Assembly (NCBI GenBank): GCA_028693885.1
Contig: JAQUUM010000066.1
Span: 1-6,733 of the forward strand
Direction: 5' to 3'
Length of the DNA stretch: 6,733 nucleotides
From: Bacilli bacterium
Lineage (GTDB): Bacteria; Bacillota_I; Bacilli_A; ML615J-28; CAG-698
The notes under the pieces were generated by a model. The model was not told where the DNA came from and did no database searches. It saw nothing but the letters and a program-made list of their open reading frames with translations. Of this stretch, positions 1 to 5,185 are shown one piece after another (position 1 is the stretch's first letter; every line of letters begins with the position of its first letter). A program made the position numbers and the translations under genes.

Positions 1-353
1 TTCAAAGTAGTTGGGTAAAAAGCATCATTATGCGTTCTAATATGGAATACCATAGTATTCATATTAAAATATTTCATAGTATCAATTGCTGTATTCATAG
101 TATTTTGGAAAGTTGAAATACCATTTATAGCAACATCTCCAGCAAAAGCTGAAATCCATACTCCTCGCATGTTGTATTTTTGTTTTTCGTAGGTATTTGG
201 GATTTGAACTTGTGTTGAAGTATTGTAATGATATACATTACTTCCACTTATTGAAAGTCCAGTCAAAGTATAAGCATCAACGGTTTGGAAACTAATAAAT
301 CCGATTAACGCAAAAAAAAGCAAAACAAGTCCAGTCCTTTTAAACATTTTCAT
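1..353 (-). CDS. exported family 10-like glycosidase (GHL10/YngK type), N-terminal part
   Basis: The gene starts with ATG at 353-351 and stays open to the left window edge, giving 117 complete codons; the C-terminal part lies outside. A GAGGTG Shine-Dalgarno sits a few bases upstream. Residues 1-27 form a signal peptide: MKMFKR, a hydrophobic stretch (LVLLFFALIGFISF), then VDA before Tyr28 as a plausible signal peptidase I site. The mature start has a short linker, then MRGVWISAF at about residues 64-72 and, near the edge, NMNTMVFHIRTHNDAFYP. This beta-strand pair is typical of the GHL10/DUF187 (YngK-like) TIM-barrel family, where it forms the first strands of the barrel. Such proteins are secreted or surface glycosidases thought to act on cell-wall or extracellular glycans, but the substrate cannot be told from this fragment. 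The gene follows the DUF5320 gene but is separated from it by a terminator and has its own promoter. Confidence 0.8.
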   Translation of the reverse strand, partial: MKMFKRTGLVLLFFALIGFISFQTVDAYTLTGLSISGSNVYHYNTSTQVQIPNTYEKQKYNMRGVWISAFAGDVAINGISTFQNTMNTAIDTMKYFNMNTMVFHIRTHNDAFYPTTL

Positions 354-407
354 TTTTGCACCTCGTTTTTTGTATTTAGTTGTATTATTTTCCCAAATCC
401 CATATAT

Positions 408-437
408 ATTATAACATATACACTTTAAAGTTGCCAT
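408..437 (-). promoter_or_regulatory. promoter of the GHL10-type glycosidase gene
   Basis: Read on the minus strand, TATAAT at 413-408 is preceded by TG at 416-415, an extended -10. A partial -35, ATGGCA at 437-432, lies 18 bases upstream. The predicted start is near 401, leaving an untranslated leader of about 48 bases before the ATG at 353. The site lies just downstream of the DUF5320 terminator, which supports separate transcription of the glycosidase gene. Confidence 0.55.
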
Positions 438-454
438 ATATGAGGCTTAAAACC

Positions 455-481
455 AAAAAAACAAAGAGAAAATTCTCTTTG
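455..481 (-). terminator. Rho-independent terminator after the DUF5320 gene
   Basis: CAAAGAGAA and its complement (462-470 and 473-481) form an inverted repeat directly after the TAA stop at 486-484. On the minus strand it is followed by seven T residues (461-455). The stem is AT-rich, but its position and T-run fit an intrinsic terminator. On the plus strand it is followed by TTTTATTTT, so it could also work weakly in that direction. Confidence 0.7.
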
Positions 482-483
482 TT

Positions 484-726
484 TTATTTTGATTCTTTTT
501 CTAGTTGCTCTAATCTTTTTTTAAGATATTCTTTTTCTTCGTCAATAGAAAAATTTTGGTAACTTCCTAATCCAAAATAAGAACATCTTCTACCTCTTCC
601 CATTCCTCCGCCTCTTAAGCCATATCTCGGAACGCTTACCGATGGATTTGTTCCATCACAAATACCTCTCCCCCATCCTGTCTTTGAACCAGCTCCATTA
701 GGACCCGTACCATCAAATCTTGGCAT
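484..726 (-). CDS. small glycine-rich DUF5320 family protein
   Basis: This is an 80-residue protein with ATG at 726-724 and a strong AGGAGG Shine-Dalgarno (about 732-737) seven bases upstream. The N-terminus MPRFDGTGPNGAGSKTG is the hallmark of DUF5320: MPxxDGTGPxGxGxxTGxG followed by a Gly/Arg-rich region with a few cysteines (here Cys23 and Cys48). Residues 61-80 are charged and heptad-like (EEKEYLKKRLEQLEKE), a short C-terminal helix or coiled coil as seen in relatives. There is no signal peptide or membrane segment, so it should be cytoplasmic. Biochemical function is unknown. In other anaerobes these genes often sit near NifX/NifB-like Fe-Mo cofactor family proteins and Mrp-type ATPases, but none of those is visible here and the gene looks monocistronic. 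Its promoter is unusually strong and overlaps two palindromes, so it is probably tightly controlled. Confidence 0.85.
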   Translation of the reverse strand: MPRFDGTGPNGAGSKTGWGRGICDGTNPSVSVPRYGLRGGGMGRGRRCSYFGLGSYQNFSIDEEKEYLKKRLEQLEKESK

Positions 727-748
727 AATCTGCCTCCTTATAATTTAT

Positions 749-795
749 TTGACATATGTCAATTATATTATAAGTCAATTAATAACATATGTCAA
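749..795 (-). promoter_or_regulatory. consensus promoter of the DUF5320 gene overlapped by two palindromes
   Basis: On the minus strand the -35 is TTGACA (795-790) and the -10 is TATAAT (772-767), separated by exactly 17 bases: a perfect sigma-A consensus. The predicted start is near 760. A perfect 14-bp palindrome, TTGACATATGTCAA, covers 762-749, at the transcription start. A second copy (795-782, TTGACATATGTTAT, two mismatches) includes the -35 hexamer. The two centres are 33 bp apart, about three helical turns, so a dimeric regulator could bind both on the same face of the DNA. The arrangement suggests repression. The regulator is not encoded in this window. Confidence 0.7.
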
Positions 796-807
796 TAACT
801 ATTCTTT

Positions 808-831
808 AAAAAAAGGCAAAATCTGCCTTTT
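808..831 (-). terminator. Rho-independent terminator after malic enzyme 1
   Basis: On the minus strand, AAAAGGCA (831-824) and its complement (818-811) form an 8-bp stem with a 5-base loop, ending in a run of seven T residues (814-808). The first stem bases overlap the TAA stop codon at 832-830. It isolates the malic enzyme from the DUF5320 promoter that begins at 795. Confidence 0.8.
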
Positions 832-2011
832 ATAATTTAGCCACTTTTGTAGCAATTGCTATTTCTGCCACAGCTTTAGCTACATTTTCACTTACCCTCT
901 TATCAAAAATAGAAGGAATTATATATTCTTCATTTAACTCTTCAGCTGTTACTAGCTCAGCAATAGCTATAGCTGCTGCTTTTTTCATATCTTCTGTGAT
1001 ATCTCTAGCTCTAACATCAAGTGCGCCTCTAAAAATCCCAGGGAATACCAAAACATTATTAATTTGATTTGGAAAATCACTTCTTCCAGTAGCGACAACC
1101 CTAGCTCCTGCTGCTAATGCCTCATCTGGCATAATTTCAGGAATTGGATTAGCCATCGCAAATACAATCGGATCGCTTGCCATAGTTTTTACCATTTCTT
1201 GGCTTAAAACATTTCCAGCAGATACACCAATAAAAACATCTTTTCCATTAATAATTTCTTTTAAAGGACCTTTTTCGTTATTCTTATTAATATTTACAAA
1301 CTTTAGCATTTCTCTTTGAGCACTATTAATCCACTCTTCATCTTTTTGAATGGCACCAACTCTATCAACTAAAATTACATTACCAGCTTTAAATTGAAGC
1401 AATAATTTAGCGATTGATATACCAGCAGACCCTGCGCCATTAACTACTATATTAATATCTTCTATTTTTTTATTTACTATTTTTAATGCATTGATTAAAG
1501 CCGCACAAACAACTATTGCAGTACCATGTTGATCATCATGAAAAACAGGAATATCTAGTTCTTCTTTTAATCTTCTCTCAATTTCAAAGCAACGAGGTGC
1601 AGAAATGTCTTCTAAATTAATTCCACCAAAAGTAGGAGCAATATATTTAACCGCTTTTATTATTTCTTCAGTATCTTTAGTATTAAGACAAATCGGGAAT
1701 GCATCAACATTTGCAAATTGCTTAAACAAAATTGCTTTTCCTTCCATAACCGGCATTGCAGCATGAGGACCAATATCACCCAAACCCAAAACAGCAGTTC
1801 CATCAGTTACAACAGCAATTGTATTACCTTTAATAGTATATTTATATACATCTTCAAGATTAGCATGTATTTGCCTGCAAGGTTCAGCAACTCCAGGAGT
1901 GTAAGCCAAACACAAATCTGCTCTATTATCTACTTTAACCTTTGAAACAACTTCTAACTTCCCATTGTGTAAAGCATGTAACTCAAGACTTTTTTCATAA
2001 ACTTTTTCCAT
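830..2011 (-). CDS. malic enzyme 1, NAD-type (oxaloacetate-decarboxylating malate dehydrogenase)
   Basis: This 393-residue protein has the length of the short bacterial malic enzymes that lack the phosphotransacetylase-like C-terminal extension. It should convert L-malate plus NAD(P)+ to pyruvate, CO2 and NAD(P)H in the cytoplasm. The N-terminal malic domain covers about residues 10-160: AYTPGVA with the catalytic Tyr37, VMEGK with the catalytic Lys92, and the metal-site segments NLEDISAPR (Glu134, Asp135) and FHDDQHGT (Asp159, Asp160). The NAD domain follows, with NGAGSAG at 191-197. Asp216 at the end of the second strand (VILVD) favours NAD over NADP, and ANP lies at 287-289. ATG at 2011-2009 is preceded by a GGAAAGGCGG-type ribosome site. 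It is a paralogue of the enzyme at 3978-5171: 69 of 98 residues match over residues 63-160. Unlike that copy, it has its own promoter and terminator, so it can be controlled separately. Family assignment is very secure; cofactor choice is inferred. Confidence 0.95.
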   Translation of the reverse strand: MEKVYEKSLELHALHNGKLEVVSKVKVDNRADLCLAYTPGVAEPCRQIHANLEDVYKYTIKGNTIAVVTDGTAVLGLGDIGPHAAMPVMEGKAILFKQFANVDAFPICLNTKDTEEIIKAVKYIAPTFGGINLEDISAPRCFEIERRLKEELDIPVFHDDQHGTAIVVCAALINALKIVNKKIEDINIVVNGAGSAGISIAKLLLQFKAGNVILVDRVGAIQKDEEWINSAQREMLKFVNINKNNEKGPLKEIINGKDVFIGVSAGNVLSQEMVKTMASDPIVFAMANPIPEIMPDEALAAGARVVATGRSDFPNQINNVLVFPGIFRGALDVRARDITEDMKKAAAIAIAELVTAEELNEEYIIPSIFDKRVSENVAKAVAEIAIATKVAKL

Positions 2012-2047
2012 ATTTAATTATCCGCCTTTCCTTTAGATACCCGAAGT

Positions 2048-2076
2048 ATTTTAGCATCTTTTTGTAATTATTGCAA
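2048..2076 (-). promoter_or_regulatory. promoter of malic enzyme 1
   Basis: On the minus strand, TTGCAA (2076-2071) lies 17 bases upstream of TAAAAT (2053-2048), which carries an extended TG at 2056-2055. The predicted start is near 2041, giving a leader of about 30 bases. An overlapping alternative, TTGAAA (2096-2091) with AATAAT (2072-2067) at 18-base spacing, is also possible. Either would transcribe malic enzyme 1 independently of the flavin reductase gene. Confidence 0.55.
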
Positions 2077-2108
2077 TAAATATTAGTATTTTTCAAAAGA
2101 ACGGATTT

Positions 2109-2600
2109 TTACAAAAATCTAATTTTAGAATTATCAATAGAACCATCTTCTTTTAATAAATCTTCTCTTGCATGTACATATAAAACTTTAGCAATAAACA
2201 TAACATGAGATCCCGTATGAACACTATCAACAACCAAACATTCGATATTAACAGGACAATCTTTAATCATCGGAGCATCAATATTAATTGCTTCTTCTAT
2301 TTCTACATTCATTTCTTTAAACTTATCCTTATCCCTTCCAGAAACACTCCCCATATAATCAATTAAAGCTTGGTTTTCTTTTGTTGTAAGATTAACTACA
2401 AAAGCATTAGTTTCATTGACAATATGGTAAGAATACCTAGTCGGAGTAATCCCCACCATAATCATAGGCGGATCAAAACTACAATTACAACAATACCCTA
2501 CTGTCAAAGCATTGTTTTTTCCATTCTTATCTCTCATTGATACAATTACAGAAGGTGTCGGTTTTAAACACGATCTTTTTTTAGCTTCTTTCTTTCTCAT
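2109..2600 (-). CDS. flavin reductase family protein (FMN-binding split barrel)
   Basis: I place the start at ATG 2600-2598 (163 residues). A good GAGAGGAG Shine-Dalgarno lies just upstream, and a longer reading from TTG at 2639 would begin inside a terminator hairpin. The protein resembles the flavin reductase/flavoredoxin family, which binds FMN in a split beta-barrel and uses NAD(P)H or transfers electrons. Family features are SFDPPMIMVGI (residues 41-51), TPTRYSYHIVNETNAFVVNL (52-71; Arg56 in the FMN-phosphate region), and TGSHVMFIAKV (129-139). A cysteine cluster, Cys37-Cys38-Asn-Cys40, lies where relatives have part of the flavin pocket; Cys11, Cys115 and Cys121 are further cysteines. 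The protein ends shortly after DGSIDNSKI, where many relatives continue with a further segment, so it is at the short end of the family. No signal peptide is seen. It lies between the LarA homologue and malic enzyme 1; its redox partner is unknown. Confidence 0.85.
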   Translation of the reverse strand: MRKKEAKKRSCLKPTPSVIVSMRDKNGKNNALTVGYCCNCSFDPPMIMVGITPTRYSYHIVNETNAFVVNLTTKENQALIDYMGSVSGRDKDKFKEMNVEIEEAINIDAPMIKDCPVNIECLVVDSVHTGSHVMFIAKVLYVHAREDLLKEDGSIDNSKIRFL

Positions 2601-2605
2601 TTTTA

Positions 2606-2615
2606 TTCTCCTCTC
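2606..2615 (-). promoter_or_regulatory. Shine-Dalgarno that fixes the flavin reductase start
   Basis: GAGAGGAGAA on the minus strand ends five bases before ATG 2600-2598. No ribosome site precedes the in-frame TTG at 2639-2637, which falls in the loop of the 2631-2649 hairpin, so the shorter protein is preferred. Confidence 0.8.
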
Positions 2616-2623
2616 AATTTTAT

Positions 2624-2649
2624 AAAAAAACCCGCTCAAAAGAAGCGGG
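2624..2649 (-). terminator. Rho-independent terminator after the LarA homologue
   Basis: On the minus strand, CCCGCT (2649-2644) pairs with AGCGGG (2636-2631) around a 7-base loop and runs straight into seven T residues (2630-2624). It is GC-rich in an AT-rich region and starts nine bases past the larA-like stop. It should end the Ldh2/malic enzyme/LarA operon. The next gene begins only 23 bases after the T-run, so readthrough may feed the flavin reductase. Confidence 0.9.
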
Positions 2650-2658
2650 TAAATAAGA

Positions 2659-3939
2659 CTAGTCCTTAACTATAACAGAAATTCCATCAGGAATAACGGT
2701 TACTTTACTATTTTTACCGACTATTTTTTCAGCTTTCGCCATTGCTTCATCTACATCCTTAGCATGAAGCATATGCATATCAGTTATGATTTTTGGATCA
2801 CACAAATCACTTACTAAAATAACCGTACTCTTAACTAAAATTCTTGCTAATATTTGGCTTTCCCATTGATCAAAAACCGTTTCAGAAGGATCAATTCCTT
2901 CTATTTTATCTAGTGCTGCTTGAGCATTAGGAGCATCTGCTAAAGTATGGTAAAAGAAATCTCCTCCATGCCCATCAATACAAGACGAAACAATGATTAT
3001 TACTCCGTTAGGTTTAACACAAGCCTCAGCCGCTGTCATTCCCTTTACGGTTTGATATATATTTTGATCCAGTGGATACCCACCATTAGTTGTAACTACA
3101 ATGTCAGCTTTAATAGGTTTAACTCTTGCAAGTTCTGCCACCAATTTACAGCCTTCATTATGCGCTTTTAACGGATCACCAGCATAAGCACTAATTATTT
3201 CTTTTTCACTGTTAATAACTACATTCAAAATAAAAGCTAATTTAGCTGCTTGAGCCGCAAAAAGCATATCTTTATGAATCGGATTATCTAGTAAACTTCC
3301 TGCTCTTGACGCAGGATGAGAAATGAATCTTGCATTATGATTCCATAAAACTGTTTTCTTAGAAGCAACACCTGGTAAAACCGATTTTCTTCCACCACTA
3401 AAACCAGCAAAGAAATGCGGTTCAATAAAACCCTCTGAAATTAATAAATCAGCTTCATCCACTAACTTATTAAGCCACAACTCTCCGCCAGATGGTAAGA
3501 CACCTTTAAAAACCATATCTTCATCTTTATAAGCATCATGTACTACAAATTCTTCGTTTTCAACAACTTCTTTTGTAAACTTTTCAATCATTTCTTCTTT
3601 AGTTGTAGGTCTATGCATACCTGTAGCTATTAGAATAGTAATCCTTACACCCTTATTATGCTTTCTTAATTCTTTCAAAATAATAGGCATTGTAATATGG
3701 CTTGGTACAGGTCTAGTATGATCGCTAGTTATTACAACAATATGTTTTTTCTTTTTTGCAATTTTCGAAAGTGGCTTTGATGCTATTGGTTTTTTAAGTG
3801 CCTTTTTTACTAAATCTGCAGGTCCCCCCTTAGTAACAAACGTTTCAGAATTAGATACTAAAACTCCTGCTAAACGCTCTTTATCTTCGATTGACAACGT
3901 CATATGATGTTTGTAATAGGGAAGTTGAAATTCCAGCAT
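2659..3939 (-). CDS. LarA-type nickel-pincer 2-hydroxyacid racemase (lactate racemase family)
   Basis: This 426-residue protein has the full length of LarA. The family racemises or epimerises 2-hydroxyacids by hydride transfer to a nickel-pincer nucleotide (NPN) attached to a lysine. All signature residues are present, one position later than in Lactiplantibacillus plantarum LarA: Asp73 and Arg76 in SDHTRPVP, His109 in GMHRPTT, His175 and Lys185 in PHFFAGFSGGRKS, His201 in WNHNA, Tyr295, Lys299 and Trp359. Lys185 would carry the NPN, His201 would ligate nickel, and His109/His175 would be the catalytic acid-base pair. The start ATG 3939-3937 has an AAGGAGG site. It is the third gene of an operon with an Ldh2-type dehydrogenase and a malic enzyme, 38 bases after the latter. 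The original member acts on lactate, but homologues act on malate and other hydroxyacids, and the neighbours here hint at malate. Cofactor genes larB, larC and larE are not in the window. The family call is firm; the substrate is open, so I give no symbol. Confidence 0.92.
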   Translation of the reverse strand: MLEFQLPYYKHHMTLSIEDKERLAGVLVSNSETFVTKGGPADLVKKALKKPIASKPLSKIAKKKKHIVVITSDHTRPVPSHITMPIILKELRKHNKGVRITILIATGMHRPTTKEEMIEKFTKEVVENEEFVVHDAYKDEDMVFKGVLPSGGELWLNKLVDEADLLISEGFIEPHFFAGFSGGRKSVLPGVASKKTVLWNHNARFISHPASRAGSLLDNPIHKDMLFAAQAAKLAFILNVVINSEKEIISAYAGDPLKAHNEGCKLVAELARVKPIKADIVVTTNGGYPLDQNIYQTVKGMTAAEACVKPNGVIIIVSSCIDGHGGDFFYHTLADAPNAQAALDKIEGIDPSETVFDQWESQILARILVKSTVILVSDLCDPKIITDMHMLHAKDVDEAMAKAEKIVGKNSKVTVIPDGISVIVKD

Positions 3940-3960
3940 TTTTCCTCCTTGTTTTTAAGG

Positions 3961-3980
3961 TAAACACATTATTGTGTTTA
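3961..3980. other. intercistronic hairpin between malic enzyme 2 and the LarA homologue
   Basis: TAAACACA (3961-3968) and its complement (3973-3980) form an 8-bp stem with a 4-base loop, overlapping the malic enzyme stop codon. In the direction of transcription it is followed by CCTTAAAA and not by a T-run, so it does not look like a terminator. It could be an RNA stability or processing element that sets the relative amount of LarA homologue. No direct evidence supports a function. Confidence 0.45.
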
Positions 3981-5171
3981 TTTATTTATTCTTGCAACTC
4001 CAGTTTTTCTTGCAGCATCAGCTACAGCTTTTGATACGGCTTCTTTTACTCTTGGATCAAAGGCTGCAGGAATAATATATTCAGGATTTAATTCTTCATC
4101 AGTTATTAAATTTGATAATGCTCTAGCAGCTGCTAACTTCATTTCATCATTTATATCAGAGGCTCTAACATCAAATGTACCTCTAAAGATTGCAGGGAAT
4201 GCAATAACATTATTAATTTGGTTAGGGAAATCACTTCTTCCTGTTGCAATAACTTTAGCTCCACCAGCTTTAGCTTCATCTGGATAAATTTCAGGAGTTG
4301 GGTTAGCACATGCAAAAACAATTGCATCATTAGCCATAGTCTTAACCATTTCAGGAGTAACCATATTAGGAGCAGAAACACCAATAAATGCATCAGCACC
4401 AACTAACATATCTTTTAATGATCCTTCTTTTTTAGAAAGATTAGTAACTTTAGCCATTTCTTCTTTAATAGGATTCATTCCTACAGTTCTTCCTTCAAAA
4501 ATAGCTCCTTTTGTATCGCATAAAGTAATATTTTTAAAGCCATCAGCTAATAATAGCTTAGTAATTGAAATAGCTGCAGCTCCAGCTCCATTAATAACTA
4601 CTTTGACATCTTCTTTATTCTTTTTAACAAGTCTTAAAGCATTTGTTAAACCAGCAAGTGTAACAACTGCAGTTCCATGTTGATCATCATGGAAAATAGG
4701 AATATCACAAAGTTCTTTTAATCTTTTTTCAATTTCAAAACAACGAGGTGCAGAAATATCTTCTAAGTTAACACCACCGAAAGATCCAGAAATTAAATAA
4801 ACAGTTTTTACAATATCATCTACATCTTTACTTTTAATACATAATGGGAATGCATCAACATCACCAAATGCTTTAAATAAAACACATTTACCTTCCATAA
4901 CCGGCATACCTGCTTCGGGGCCAATATCTCCAAGTCCTAAAACAGCAGTCCCATCAGTAACAACTAAACACATATTCCAACGACGTGTTAATTCATATGA
5001 TTTATCAACATCCTTTTGGATTTCCAAACACGGAGTTGCAACACCTGGAGTGTATGCTAAAGACAAATCATCTTTAGTAGCAACTGGCACTGTAACAACA
5101 ACTTCTAATTTACCTTTTTTTTCGTAATGTAGTGCTAAACTTCTTTCAGCAGTAGTTAATTTCTTTTCCAT
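3978..5171 (-). CDS. malic enzyme 2, NAD-type, second gene of the hydroxyacid operon
   Basis: This 397-residue enzyme decarboxylates L-malate to pyruvate with reduction of NAD(P)+. In the malic domain are AYTPGVA with Tyr40, VMEGK with Lys95, NLEDISAPR with Glu137-Asp138, and FHDDQHGT with Asp162-Asp163, the catalytic and divalent-metal residues. The NAD domain has NGAGAAA at 194-200 and an acidic residue at the end of the next strand (Asp219 in ITLCD), which suggests NAD. The start ATG 5171-5169 follows an AAAGGGGAAG ribosome site, only 14 bases after the Ldh2-type stop, so the two genes are almost certainly co-transcribed. It differs from malic enzyme 1 in its N-terminus, in the loop after the Rossmann strand (about 220-250), and by a slightly longer C-terminus. 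All catalytic residues are kept in both copies, so neither looks degenerate. Confidence 0.95.
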   Translation of the reverse strand: MEKKLTTAERSLALHYEKKGKLEVVVTVPVATKDDLSLAYTPGVATPCLEIQKDVDKSYELTRRWNMCLVVTDGTAVLGLGDIGPEAGMPVMEGKCVLFKAFGDVDAFPLCIKSKDVDDIVKTVYLISGSFGGVNLEDISAPRCFEIEKRLKELCDIPIFHDDQHGTAVVTLAGLTNALRLVKKNKEDVKVVINGAGAAAISITKLLLADGFKNITLCDTKGAIFEGRTVGMNPIKEEMAKVTNLSKKEGSLKDMLVGADAFIGVSAPNMVTPEMVKTMANDAIVFACANPTPEIYPDEAKAGGAKVIATGRSDFPNQINNVIAFPAIFRGTFDVRASDINDEMKLAAARALSNLITDEELNPEYIIPAAFDPRVKEAVSKAVADAARKTGVARINK

Positions 5172-5185
5172 TTTCTTCCCCTTTA

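Noticed and set aside
380..562. 60-codon plus-strand open frame
   Set aside because: It overlaps the glycosidase promoter, a terminator and the 3' end of the DUF5320 gene, has no ribosome site, and its protein is low-complexity with no family resemblance.
1718..1945. Plus-strand open frame opposite malic enzyme 1 (similar ones lie at 2947-3171 and 4218-4406)
   Set aside because: These are antisense shadows of strongly conserved enzymes, rich in Ser, Asn and Ile as expected from reverse reading of AT-rich codons, with no ribosome sites.
2103..2120. Inverted repeat at the end of the flavin reductase gene as a terminator
   Set aside because: The arms are almost all A/T, the loop is only two to four bases, and no proper T-run follows in the coding direction. 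It is too weak to call.
2601..2639. N-terminal extension of the flavin reductase from TTG at 2639
   Set aside because: The extension is encoded by the terminator loop, stem and T-run and has no ribosome site; ATG at 2600 has a strong one.
4151..4402. Minus-strand Leu-rich open frames inside malic enzyme 2 and the Ldh2-type gene (also 5656-5838)
   Set aside because: They are out-of-frame readings of the real genes; the apparent hydrophobic, membrane-like composition comes from the codon pattern and not from a membrane protein.
1520..4770. Near-identical DNA stretches shared by the two malic enzymes (around 1580-1620 and 4735-4775) as a mobile repeat
   Set aside because: They encode the same conserved active-site residues (APRCFEIE and neighbours) and differ mainly at third codon positions, so paralogy explains them.
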